Source: Actinomycetes bacterium (GTDB taxonomy: Bacteria; Actinomycetota; Actinomycetes; Propionibacteriales; Propionibacteriaceae). Taken from it: 5,500 nt of DNA. Below the pieces are notes generated by a model. The model saw only the letters and a list, made by a program, of their open reading frames with translations. It was not told where the DNA came from and made no database searches. Numbering within the stretch: position 1 is the first letter of the stretch; each line of letters begins with the position of its first letter. Below are positions 1 to 5,302 of the stretch, one piece after another. The stretch is from the NCBI GenBank assembly GCA_023412435.1, contig JAEYNS010000085.1:1-5500 (forward strand). Reading direction: 5' to 3'. The position numbers were made by a program, and so were the translations under genes.

Positions 1-98
1 CCCGGATCCACTTCGAGGGGGCCTTCTGCCGCCACGACATCGCCGAGCGGGCCGCCGCCCCGTCCGGCCCGGCAGCACCCCCAGGAGCCCAGCGATGA
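1..98 (+). CDS. purD: Phosphoribosylamine-glycine ligase (PurD), C-terminal end only
   Basis: This is the last 31 codons of a gene entering from the left, read in the frame starting at base 3 and ending at TGA 96-98. The residues RIHFEGAFCRHDIAERAA resemble the end of actinobacterial PurD (GAR synthetase), where a small Gly-x-x-x-Arg-x-Asp-Ile-Ala stretch precedes an alanine-rich tail. GAR synthetase joins phosphoribosylamine and glycine using ATP, the second step of IMP synthesis. The stop overlaps the purB start as ATGA (95-98), which implies translational coupling. The identification rests on a short tail plus the common purD-purB gene order, so it is probable rather than certain. The Ala/Pro-rich last residues are not informative. 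Confidence 0.7.
   Translation, partial: RIHFEGAFCRHDIAERAAAPSGPAAPPGAQR
83..87 (+). promoter_or_regulatory. Ribosome binding site of purB
   Basis: AGGAG lies seven bases before the ATG at 95, inside the end of purD. It supports that start and the coupled reading of purD and purB. Confidence 0.65.
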
Positions 99-1525
99 CC
101 GTCCCCAACGTCCTTGCCACCCGGTACGCCTCGGAGCAGATGCGCCGGATCTGGTCGCCGGAGCAGAAGATCGTCGCCGAGCGGCGGCTCTGGCTGGCCG
201 TGCTGACGGCCCAGCGCGACCTCGGCGTCGACTTCGGCGGCGACGACCCGGACGCGGTGATCGCCGCCTACGAGGCGGTCGTCGAGCAGGTGGACCTCGA
301 CTCGATCAACGCCCGCGAGCGGGTCACCCGGCACGACGTGAAGGCACGGATCGAGGAGTTCTGCGCGCTCGCCGGCTACGAGCACATCCACAAGGGGATG
401 ACCTCCCGCGACCTCACCGAGAACGTGGAGCAGCAGCAGGTACTGGCCTCGCTCACGCTGGTGCGCGAGCGGATCGTCACGGTGCTGACGCACCTCGCCC
501 GGCTGGCGGTGGAGTACCGCGATCTACCCATGGCCGGACGGTCCCACAACGTCCCCGGTCAGGTCACCACCCTCGGCAAGCGCTTCGCCACCGCGGCCGA
601 CGAGGTGCTCATCGCCTTCGAGCGGATCGACTCGCTGATCGCCCGCTACCCGCTGCGCGGCATCAAGGGGCCGATGGGCACCGCCCAGGACATGCTCGAC
701 CTGCTGGGTGGCGATGCCGCCAGGCTCGCCGAACTGGAGCAGCGGGTCGCCACCCACCTCGGGTTCGCGCGGGTGCTGACGGCGACCGGCCAGATCTACC
801 CGCGCTCGCTCGACCACGACGTGCTGTCAGCCTTCGTGCAGGTGGCCGCGGGGCCGTCCAGCCTCGCCCACACGATCCGGCTGATGGCGGGGCAGGAACT
901 GGTCACCGAGGGGTTCGCCGCGGGCCAGGTCGGCTCGTCCGCCATGCCGCACAAGATGAACACCCGTTCCTGCGAGCGGGTGAACGGTCTGGCGGTGGTG
1001 CTGCGCGGGTACGCGTCCATGGGCGCCGAACTCGCCGGGGCGCAGTGGAACGAGGGCGACGTCTTCGAGTCGGTGGTGCGCCGGGTGGCGCTGCCGGACG
1101 CCTGCTACGCCCTCGACGGCCTGTTCGAGACCTTCCTGACGGTGCTGGCCGAGTTCGGTGCCTTCCCCGCGGTCGTGGAGGCCGAGCTGCAGCGCTACCT
1201 GCCGTTCCTGTCCACCACCAAGGTGCTGATGGCGGCGGTGCGCAACGGCGTCGGACGCGAGGCCGCGCACGAGGCGATCAAGGAGCACGCCGTGACGGTC
1301 GCGCTGGCGCTGCGCGAGGGCGCCTCCGGCAACTACCTGTTCGAGCGGCTGGCCGCCGACCCGCGGTTGGGCCTCGACCTCGAGCAGGTGCGGGCCGCCG
1401 TCCGCGACCCCCTGGAGCTGACCGGCTCGGCCCGTGACCAGGTCGACCGGCTCGCCGCCCGGGTCGCCGAGCTCGCCGCCGCCCACCCCGAGGCCGCCGC
1501 CTACACCCCCGGCGCAGTCCTGTAG
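95..1525 (+). CDS. purB: Adenylosuccinate lyase (PurB)
   Basis: PurB is a cytoplasmic lyase that releases fumarate from SAICAR to give AICAR, and from adenylosuccinate to give AMP. The 476-residue protein belongs to the fumarase/aspartase superfamily. Visible landmarks are TSRDLTEN (residues 103-110), the GRSHN motif with a candidate catalytic histidine at 151, and the signature loop SSAMPHKMN (281-289), continued by TRSCER in the form typical of actinobacteria. Ser281/Ser282 lie in the flexible loop that carries the catalytic serine in this superfamily. The length fits the longer actinobacterial type, and no part is missing. The ATG at 95 is supported by AGGAG at 83-87 and by the four-base overlap with purD. 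The TAG stop ends at 1525, and its last base is the first base of a 72-bp repeat. Codon use is strongly GC-ending and lysine is rare (about 8 residues), typical of this genome. Confidence 0.97.
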   Translation: MTVPNVLATRYASEQMRRIWSPEQKIVAERRLWLAVLTAQRDLGVDFGGDDPDAVIAAYEAVVEQVDLDSINARERVTRHDVKARIEEFCALAGYEHIHKGMTSRDLTENVEQQQVLASLTLVRERIVTVLTHLARLAVEYRDLPMAGRSHNVPGQVTTLGKRFATAADEVLIAFERIDSLIARYPLRGIKGPMGTAQDMLDLLGGDAARLAELEQRVATHLGFARVLTATGQIYPRSLDHDVLSAFVQVAAGPSSLAHTIRLMAGQELVTEGFAAGQVGSSAMPHKMNTRSCERVNGLAVVLRGYASMGAELAGAQWNEGDVFESVVRRVALPDACYALDGLFETFLTVLAEFGAFPAVVEAELQRYLPFLSTTKVLMAAVRNGVGREAAHEAIKEHAVTVALALREGASGNYLFERLAADPRLGLDLEQVRAAVRDPLELTGSARDQVDRLAARVAELAAAHPEAAAYTPGAVL

Positions 1526-1596
1526 CCAACTTCTGCCAAATAGGCACGCTGGCTGCCCGATCCTCCGGCCAGCGCCGGTATGAGGCAGAAGTTGGC
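1525..1596. repeat. 72-bp palindromic repeat element, copy 1
   Basis: The element begins with GCCAACTTCTGCC (1525-1537) and ends with its exact reverse complement GGCAGAAGTTGGC (1584-1596). Inside is a second inverted pair, CGCTGGC (1547-1553) and GCCAGCG (1568-1574). As RNA it could fold into a long two-part hairpin. Its first base is the last base of the purB stop codon. A second copy 126 bp downstream differs at three positions. It has no room for a transposase, so it looks like a REP-type palindrome or a very small non-autonomous mobile element. It may also help end or stabilise the purB transcript. These roles are inferred; the repeat structure is directly visible. Confidence 0.9.
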
Positions 1597-1650
1597 GGGG
1601 CGTCCGGCGTCCACCCCGCGCCACCGCCTGCACCCTCGGGGCCGTCCCGT

Positions 1651-1722
1651 GCCAACTTCTGCCAGATAGGCAGGCTGGCTGCCCGATCCTCCGGCCAGCG
1701 CCGGTACGAGGCAGAAGTTGGC
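1651..1722. repeat. 72-bp palindromic repeat element, copy 2
   Basis: This is a direct copy of the element at 1525-1596, identical at 69 of 72 positions by my count. The same perfect 13-bp ends are at 1651-1663 and 1710-1722, and the inner pair is GCTGGC (1674-1679) with GCCAGC (1694-1699). One of the three changes shortens the inner stem by a base pair; the outer ends are untouched. The 54 bp between copies (1597-1650) is plain GC-rich sequence with no gene. The right end lies 12 bases before the purC -10 box, so any -35 contact for purC falls within this copy. Confidence 0.9.
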
Positions 1723-1734
1723 GGGAGGCGCGGC

Positions 1735-1740
1735 TAGTCT
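1735..1740 (+). promoter_or_regulatory. Putative -10 box of a leaderless purC promoter
   Basis: TAGTCT fits the actinobacterial TAnnnT -10 pattern and ends six bases before the GTG at 1747, so transcription would begin at or next to the start codon. No Shine-Dalgarno sequence lies at normal distance: GGGAGG at 1723-1728 is 18 bases away, too far. No convincing -35 box is visible; its expected position lies inside repeat copy 2. Confidence 0.6.
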
Positions 1741-1746
1741 GACGCC

Positions 1747-2601
1747 GTGCTCGACCTGCCCCTGCTCCACGCCGGCAAGGTCCGGCGGCTCTACGACGCC
1801 GGCCCCGGACGGATCCTGCTGGTCGCTACCGATGACATCTCGGCCTTCGACCACGTGCTGGCGACGCCGATCCCGGACAAGGGCAAGGTGCTCACCCAGC
1901 TGTCGCTGTGGTGGTTCGACCAACTCGCCGACCTGGCCCCGAACCATGTGCTCTCCGCACGGGTGCCGCCCGAGGTCGCCGCACGCGCCGTCTACGTCGA
2001 GCCGCTCGCGATGATCCCCGTCGAGTGCGTGGCGCGCGGCTACCTCACCGGCTCGGGCTGGAAGGAGTACCGCGTCTCCGGCTCCGTGACAGGCATCCCG
2101 CTGCCCGCCGGGCTCGAGGACGGCTCCCGGCTGCCGGAGCCGATCTTCACCCCCGCGGTCAAGGCCCCCCTGGGGGAGCACGACGAGAACGTCGACTTCG
2201 CCACCGTCGCCGGCCTGCACGGTGAGGAGCTGGCCACCCGGCTGCGCGAGACGACGCTGGCCCTCTACACCCGCGCGGAACTGCTGGCGCGCGAACGCGG
2301 CATCATCCTCGCCGACACGAAGTTCGAGTTCGGCCTGCGCGCCGACGGCACCCTCGTGCTCGCCGACGAGGTGCTGACCCCCGACTCCTCCCGGTTCTGG
2401 GACGCCGGGGGCTGGGAACCGGGGCGCTCACTGCCGAGCTTCGACAAGCAGTACGTGCGGGACTGGCTGATGCTGGACTCGGGCTGGGACCCGGCCGGCG
2501 CCGACCCCCCACCACCGCTGCCACAGCAGGTGGGGGACGCCACCCGCCGGCGCTACCTCGAGGCCTACCGCAGACTGGTCGGCGAACCCCTGGTGGTCTA
2601 G
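1747..2601 (+). CDS. purC: SAICAR synthetase (PurC)
   Basis: PurC joins aspartate to CAIR with ATP to make SAICAR, the substrate that PurB then cleaves. The 284-residue protein shows the N-terminal nucleotide-binding start GKVRRLYD, then DDISAFDH and IPDKGKVLTQLS. The family motif VECVARGYLTGSG is at residues 92-104, LADTKFEFG at 188-196, LADEVLTPDSSRF at 205-217 and SFDKQYVRDWL at 231-241. All expected blocks are in order and the length is normal. The GTG at 1747 is the first possible start, because an in-frame TAG lies at 1735-1737 and no other start intervenes. That TAG is part of the presumed -10 box, so the mRNA is probably leaderless. purC is separated from purB by 221 bp of repeat-bearing DNA, so it is probably its own transcription unit. 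Confidence 0.97.
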   Translation: MLDLPLLHAGKVRRLYDAGPGRILLVATDDISAFDHVLATPIPDKGKVLTQLSLWWFDQLADLAPNHVLSARVPPEVAARAVYVEPLAMIPVECVARGYLTGSGWKEYRVSGSVTGIPLPAGLEDGSRLPEPIFTPAVKAPLGEHDENVDFATVAGLHGEELATRLRETTLALYTRAELLARERGIILADTKFEFGLRADGTLVLADEVLTPDSSRFWDAGGWEPGRSLPSFDKQYVRDWLMLDSGWDPAGADPPPPLPQQVGDATRRRYLEAYRRLVGEPLVV

Positions 2602-2620
2602 CCCCGGGGTCCACCCGGGG
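2602..2620 (+). terminator. Hairpin terminator after purC
   Basis: CCCCGGG (2602-2608) and CCCGGGG (2614-2620) form a perfect 7-bp GC stem with a five-base loop, starting directly after the purC stop. A loosely T-rich stretch (TTCACGGTTTTC) follows, consistent with an intrinsic terminator. The clean T-run of the classic form is lacking. Confidence 0.65.
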
Positions 2621-2666
2621 TTCACGGTTTTCTCAGGATAAGTTCCCTCCGGCAGTCGCTCTTGTG

Positions 2667-2672
2667 TATCCT
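2667..2672 (+). promoter_or_regulatory. Possible -10 box for the secreted protein gene
   Basis: TATCCT is the best -10-like hexamer between the purC terminator and the ATG at 2727, in an unusually AT-containing stretch for this genome. A start near 2679 would give a leader of about 48 bases. I see no good -35 box, so this is tentative. Confidence 0.3.
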
Positions 2673-2681
2673 CCTGAGCGA

Positions 2682-2698
2682 AAGCTGAGATTCAGCTT
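2682..2698. promoter_or_regulatory. 17-bp palindrome in the leader of the secreted protein gene; possible operator
   Basis: AAGCTGA and TCAGCTT are perfect inverted repeats around a three-base centre (GAT). The site lies between a possible -10 box (2667-2672) and the ribosome binding site (2715-2718), where a dimeric repressor could bind at the transcription start. Its A/T content stands out from the surrounding GC-rich sequence. It could instead be a short hairpin in the mRNA leader. No regulator is encoded nearby. Confidence 0.4.
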
Positions 2699-2714
2699 AG
2701 AACTGAACCCCCAC

Positions 2715-2718
2715 GGAG
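2715..2718 (+). promoter_or_regulatory. Ribosome binding site deciding the start at 2727
   Basis: GGAG lies eight bases before the ATG at 2727. An in-frame GTG exists at 2664, but it has no such site and would add 21 residues ahead of a typical signal peptide, so 2727 is preferred. Confidence 0.65.
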
Positions 2719-2726
2719 TCCCCCCG

Positions 2727-3809
2727 ATGCCCCCCTTCCGCCGTGTGCTGGCCAGCCTCTCCACCCTGCTCTCCACTGTCCTCATGCTCGGCCTGGCCGC
2801 CGTCCCCGCCCAGGGCGCACCCGCCCCCGAACAGCTCCCGACCGTCGCCAGCGTTCCCACGGCGCTCCCCGAGGCTCAGCCGCTGCGCGTCGCAAGCTTC
2901 AACGTCCGCTGCGCCAACTGCTCGATCAACAGCAGGGTGAACAAGCGCGAGAAGAAGTGGGAGACCCGCCGGACCAAGGTGATCGCCCAGATCAAGGCCG
3001 AGAAGGTGGACGTGCTCGGCGTCCAGGAGGCGTCCCCCGGCCTGCTGAAGGGCAAGAAGATCTCGCAGTTCGAAGATCTGGCGAACCGGCTCGGCGCCCC
3101 CTACGCGCTGACCAACACCAAGCGCTACGGCTGCGAGAAGAGCACCAGCTACAAGAACTGCAAGAAGGTCGACAACGGCGCCAGCGCCGACGTCCGGATC
3201 ATCTACCGGACCGACCGGCTGACCCTCATCGACCAGGGCTCCAAGCAGCTCGACAAGGAGAAGGCCACCTCCGGGCCGCGGTTCGTGGCCTGGGCGATCT
3301 TCGAGGACAAGACCGACGGGCGCCGGTTCTTCTTCGCCAACGCCCACACCGAGCCGGGACAGAGCAAGGCCAAGCGGGCGCTGCGCAAGAAGCAGGCCGC
3401 GATCATCGTCGACACGATCAAGGCCAACAACCCCGACGACCTGCCGATCGTGGTGGCCGGTGACTTCTCGGCCACCAAGCTGTCCAAGGATCACCCGGCC
3501 TACAAGGTCATCATCGGCTCCGGCCTGGTCATCGATCCGCTCGGCAACACCTACAAGAAGAAGTCGACCAGCGGTGCCGTCGCCGAGAAGCTGACCAACG
3601 TGAAGTACTTCACGCTGAACGACTTCAAGACCAAGCCGACCAAGTACTCCGGCTACGCCCTGGGCGCGCACATGGACCACATCTTCACCTCGAAGGGGAT
3701 CCGGGTGCTCGAGTACAAGGTGGTGCTGAGCCTGAAGAAGAACGGGAAGTTCTCCGGCACCATCCCGTCCGACCACAACATGGTGCGGGCGACCATTCAG
3801 CTGCCCTGA
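2727..3809 (+). CDS. Secreted endonuclease/exonuclease/phosphatase-family protein
   Basis: The 360-residue protein starts with a signal peptide: MPPFRR, then a hydrophobic stretch to about residue 28 and a likely cleavage near VPAQGA-PA. The rest has the DNase I-like hydrolase fold (EEP superfamily). Landmarks are FNVR with Asn59, GVQEAS with metal-binding Glu101, Tyr160 in IIYRTD, NAHTEPG with His207, AGDFS with Asp246, HMDHIF with Asp317, and SDHN with Asp349 and catalytic His350. The usual GDFN is GDFS here (Ser248), a conservative but notable change at a position that contacts the scissile phosphate in DNase I. Cysteines 62, 65, 136 and 145 could form disulfides outside the cell. By hand count the mature part has about 39 Lys and 18 Arg against about 31 acidic residues, so it is strongly basic. 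The substrate cannot be told from sequence: DNA, RNA, a phospholipid or another phosphoester are all possible. No lipobox or membrane anchor is seen. Confidence 0.85.
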   Translation: MPPFRRVLASLSTLLSTVLMLGLAAVPAQGAPAPEQLPTVASVPTALPEAQPLRVASFNVRCANCSINSRVNKREKKWETRRTKVIAQIKAEKVDVLGVQEASPGLLKGKKISQFEDLANRLGAPYALTNTKRYGCEKSTSYKNCKKVDNGASADVRIIYRTDRLTLIDQGSKQLDKEKATSGPRFVAWAIFEDKTDGRRFFFANAHTEPGQSKAKRALRKKQAAIIVDTIKANNPDDLPIVVAGDFSATKLSKDHPAYKVIIGSGLVIDPLGNTYKKKSTSGAVAEKLTNVKYFTLNDFKTKPTKYSGYALGAHMDHIFTSKGIRVLEYKVVLSLKKNGKFSGTIPSDHNMVRATIQLP

Positions 3810-3817
3810 TCGTGCCG

Positions 3818-3850
3818 ACCGGCGGACGTGGGCGTCCCACGGCCGCCGGT
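3818..3850. terminator. Long hairpin between the secreted protein gene and purS
   Basis: ACCGGCGG (3818-3825) pairs with CCGCCGGT (3843-3850). Inside, after one A/G mismatch, CGTGGG (3827-3832) pairs with CCCACG (3836-3841) around a three-base loop. This gives 14 base pairs and one mismatch, very stable. It starts eight bases after the upstream stop and lacks a T-run, as GC-rich actinobacterial terminators often do. The 3' arm covers the expected -35 position of the purS promoter. Confidence 0.65.
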
Positions 3851-3861
3851 GGCAGGTTGGC

Positions 3862-3867
3862 TAGACT
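3862..3867 (+). promoter_or_regulatory. Putative -10 box of a leaderless purS promoter
   Basis: TAGACT ends six bases before the ATG at 3874, the same geometry as at purC. There is no Shine-Dalgarno sequence in between. No clear -35 box is seen; its position lies in the 3' arm of the hairpin at 3818-3850. Confidence 0.6.
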
Positions 3868-3873
3868 CCGGGC

Positions 3874-4116
3874 ATGCCACGAGTGATCGTCGACGTGATG
3901 CCGAAGCCGGAGATTCTCGATCCGCAGGGCAAGGCGGTGACCGGGGCGTTGGCCCGGCTCGGCTACGCCGGCCTGTCGGTCCGGCAGGGCAAGAGGTTCG
4001 AGATCGAGGTGGACGGGGAGCTGTCCGAGGAGCGACTGGAGCAGATCCGGCACGCCGCCCAGACCCTGCTGGCCAACACCGTGATCGAATCCTTCGACGT
4101 CCGGGTCGATTCGTGA
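3874..4116 (+). CDS. purS: FGAM synthetase small subunit (PurS)
   Basis: PurS is the small subunit that bridges PurL and PurQ in the three-part phosphoribosylformylglycinamidine synthase of Gram-positive bacteria and archaea, helping pass ammonia between them. The 80-residue protein has the family pattern: a first strand [19 protein letters not shown], the [16 protein letters not shown] core, and the C-terminal helix [14 protein letters not shown]. The length is normal. The ATG at 3874 is the first possible start because an in-frame TAG lies at 3862-3864, within the presumed -10 box. Its stop overlaps the purQ start as GTGA (4113-4116), so the two subunits are probably translationally coupled and made in matched amounts. 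Confidence 0.95.
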   Translation: MPRVIVDVMPKPEILDPQGKAVTGALARLGYAGLSVRQGKRFEIEVDGELSEERLEQIRHAAQTLLANTVIESFDVRVDS

Positions 4117-4795
4117 CCGCACGGATCGGTGTCGTCACCTTTCCCGGCACCCTCGACGATGTGGACGCGGCCCGCGCCGTCCGGTTGAGCGGTGCCGAGC
4201 CGATCGCGTTGTGGCACGCCAGCGACGACCTGCAGGGCGTCGACGCGGTCATCCTGCCGGGCGGCTTCTCCTACGGCGACTACCTGCGCTGCGGCGCGAT
4301 CGCCCGCTTCTCGCCGGTGATGGACGAGGTGATCCGGCGGGCCGGCGACGGGCTGCCCGTGCTCGGCATCTGCAACGGCTTCCAGGTGCTGTGCGAGGCG
4401 CACCTGCTACCGGGCGCGCTGATCCGCAACGACCGGCGGACCTTCGTCTGCCGCGACCAGCGGCTGCGGGTGGAGTCGCGCGACACGGTCTGGACCTGCG
4501 AGTTCACCGATGGCCAGGAGATAGTGATCGCCTGAAGAACGGGGAGGGCAATTACCAGGCGGACGCCGAGACCATCGCCCGGCTCGAGGGCGAGAACCGG
4601 GTGAGCTTCCGCTACCTGGAGGGGAACCCGAACGGCTCGGTGAACGACATCGCCGGCATCACCAATCAGCGGGGCAACGTGGTCGGACTGATGCCGCACC
4701 CCGAACACAACGTCGAACCCCTCGCCGGCGCCTCGACCGACGGCCTCGGGGTGTTCCGCAGCGTGCAGAGCTTCCTGGCTGCCGCCGTCGGGTGA
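4113..4795 (+). pseudogene. purQ: FGAM synthetase glutaminase subunit (PurQ), split by a one-base frameshift
   Basis: PurQ is a class I glutamine amidotransferase that releases ammonia for PurL. From GTG 4113 the first frame gives 140 residues: IGVVTFPG, then [15 protein letters not shown] and [10 protein letters not shown] with the nucleophile Cys87, and a TGA stop at 4533-4535. The conserved remainder continues in another frame from about 4532 to the stop at 4793-4795: [39 protein letters not shown], then EHNVEP. Restoring one base (most simply a third C at 4531-4532) gives a 227-residue protein of normal length with the triad Cys87, His196 and Glu198. As written, the first fragment lacks the His and Glu and could not be an active glutaminase. 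The otherwise clean downstream frame suggests a sequencing or assembly error, or a very recent mutation. No slippery heptamer supports programmed frameshifting. The gene itself is certain; whether it is truly broken is not. Confidence 0.92.
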
Positions 4796-4822
4796 GCTGC
4801 GACGCGGATCAGCGTCCGCAGC
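4796..4822. terminator. Hairpin at the convergent ends of purQ and the acetyltransferase gene
   Basis: GCTGCG-ACGC (4796-4805) pairs with GCGT-C-CGCAGC (4812-4822) around the loop GGATCA, giving ten base pairs and one bulged C. It begins directly after the purQ stop and includes the stop codon of the opposite gene, so it may serve transcripts from both sides. There is no T-run. Confidence 0.5.
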
Positions 4823-5264
4823 GGTCCGGGTCCCGCCACGGCCACGCCTGCGTGAGCCAGGCCGCGACCGCGTCCGCCAGCGGGGTGTCGAGGCTGGCGC
4901 GGTCGGCCCGCACCCAGGACTGCACGATGACGTCTCCGTGGCCTTCGGGCGGATACAGGTAGACGCACCCGATCACGTCGGAGCCGGCCGGGTCCAGCAC
5001 CGTGAACGTGAAGCCCGTGCGGGCGGCGAAGTCGGCGGCGTGACGGGTCAGGTCGTCGAGGTTCTCCGCCAGCGACATGCCACCGGTCGGCGGCCAGTCG
5101 CCGTCGGGGTAGCCGGGGGTTGCCCGGATGTGCTCGATGCTGGACGTCCAGGCGGCGTGGTCGGACTCATTGTGCTGGGGCCCGAGCGGCTCCAGCACGA
5201 ACTGGTCGGTGACGAGCGAGGTCGGTGGCTCGAAGTCGGCGGGCACGAACGGCTCAGGACGCAT
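4809..5264 (-). CDS. GNAT-family N-acetyltransferase-like protein
   Basis: The 151-residue protein resembles a group of small actinobacterial GNAT-like proteins whose substrate is unknown to me. It starts MRPEPFVPADFEPP, followed by LEPLGPQHNESDHAAW (about residues 24-39), a SIEHIRATPG segment, FTFTVLDPAGSDVIGCVYLYP as the central beta strands (about 85-105), and a C-terminal WVRA-x5-LDTPLADAV with WL-x3-WPW. The exact acetyl-CoA-binding signature (R/Q-x-x-G-x-G/A) is not obvious, so activity is inferred from family resemblance. The same frame stays open upstream to 5381, but the ATG at 5264 is preferred because it matches the family start and avoids overlapping the divergent gene. A TACAGT box lies seven bases before it, suggesting a leaderless mRNA. 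It is convergent with purQ, 13 bp apart. Confidence 0.8.
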   Translation of the reverse strand: MRPEPFVPADFEPPTSLVTDQFVLEPLGPQHNESDHAAWTSSIEHIRATPGYPDGDWPPTGGMSLAENLDDLTRHAADFAARTGFTFTVLDPAGSDVIGCVYLYPPEGHGDVIVQSWVRADRASLDTPLADAVAAWLTQAWPWRDPDRCGR

Positions 5265-5271
5265 GGCGTCG

Positions 5272-5277
5272 ACTGTA
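5272..5277 (-). promoter_or_regulatory. Putative -10 box of the acetyltransferase gene
   Basis: Read on the minus strand, TACAGT lies seven bases before the ATG at 5264, matching the TAnnnT pattern for leaderless transcription. It partly overlaps the expected -35 area of the divergent gene (TCGACT at 5269-5274 on the plus strand). A -35 box for this gene itself is not clear. Confidence 0.55.
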
Positions 5278-5290
5278 GCGAGGCGGTGGG

Positions 5291-5296
5291 TAGGTT
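5291..5296 (+). promoter_or_regulatory. Putative -10 box of the phosphotransferase gene
   Basis: TAGGTT ends six bases before the GTG at 5303, the same spacing as for purC and purS. TCGACT at 5269-5274, sixteen bases upstream, is a fair -35 match. This supports leaderless transcription diverging from the acetyltransferase gene. Confidence 0.5.
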
Positions 5297-5302
5297 GGGC
5301 GG

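Noticed and set aside
827..1655. Long minus-strand reading frames opposite purB
   Set aside because: They are typical of GC-rich DNA opposite a real gene. They show no recognisable motifs or start signals.
1501..2220. A long minus-strand reading frame in which both 72-bp repeats encode a similar peptide (PANFCL..PALAGGSGSQ)
   Set aside because: The similarity follows from a copy offset divisible by three. The frame lies mostly antisense to purC, has no convincing start signal, and two of the three differences between copies change the amino acid.
2620..2642. A PHO-box-like GTTCACGG stretch after purC
   Set aside because: Only one partial unit matches and the second direct repeat is absent, so phosphate control cannot be supported.
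2664..2726. Upstream GTG start (2664) for the secreted protein
   Set aside because: It has no ribosome binding site and would place 21 extra residues before the signal peptide. ATG 2727 has GGAG at the right distance.
2697..3776. A 359-codon minus-strand reading frame antisense to the secreted protein gene
   Set aside because: It is a compositional shadow, rich in Gly, Val and Leu with no domain pattern, while the plus strand has a clear signal peptide and catalytic motifs.
4524..4535. Programmed -1 frameshift in purQ
   Set aside because: There is no X-XXY-YYZ slippery heptamer at the junction, and PurQ is not known to use one. A lost C is the simpler explanation.
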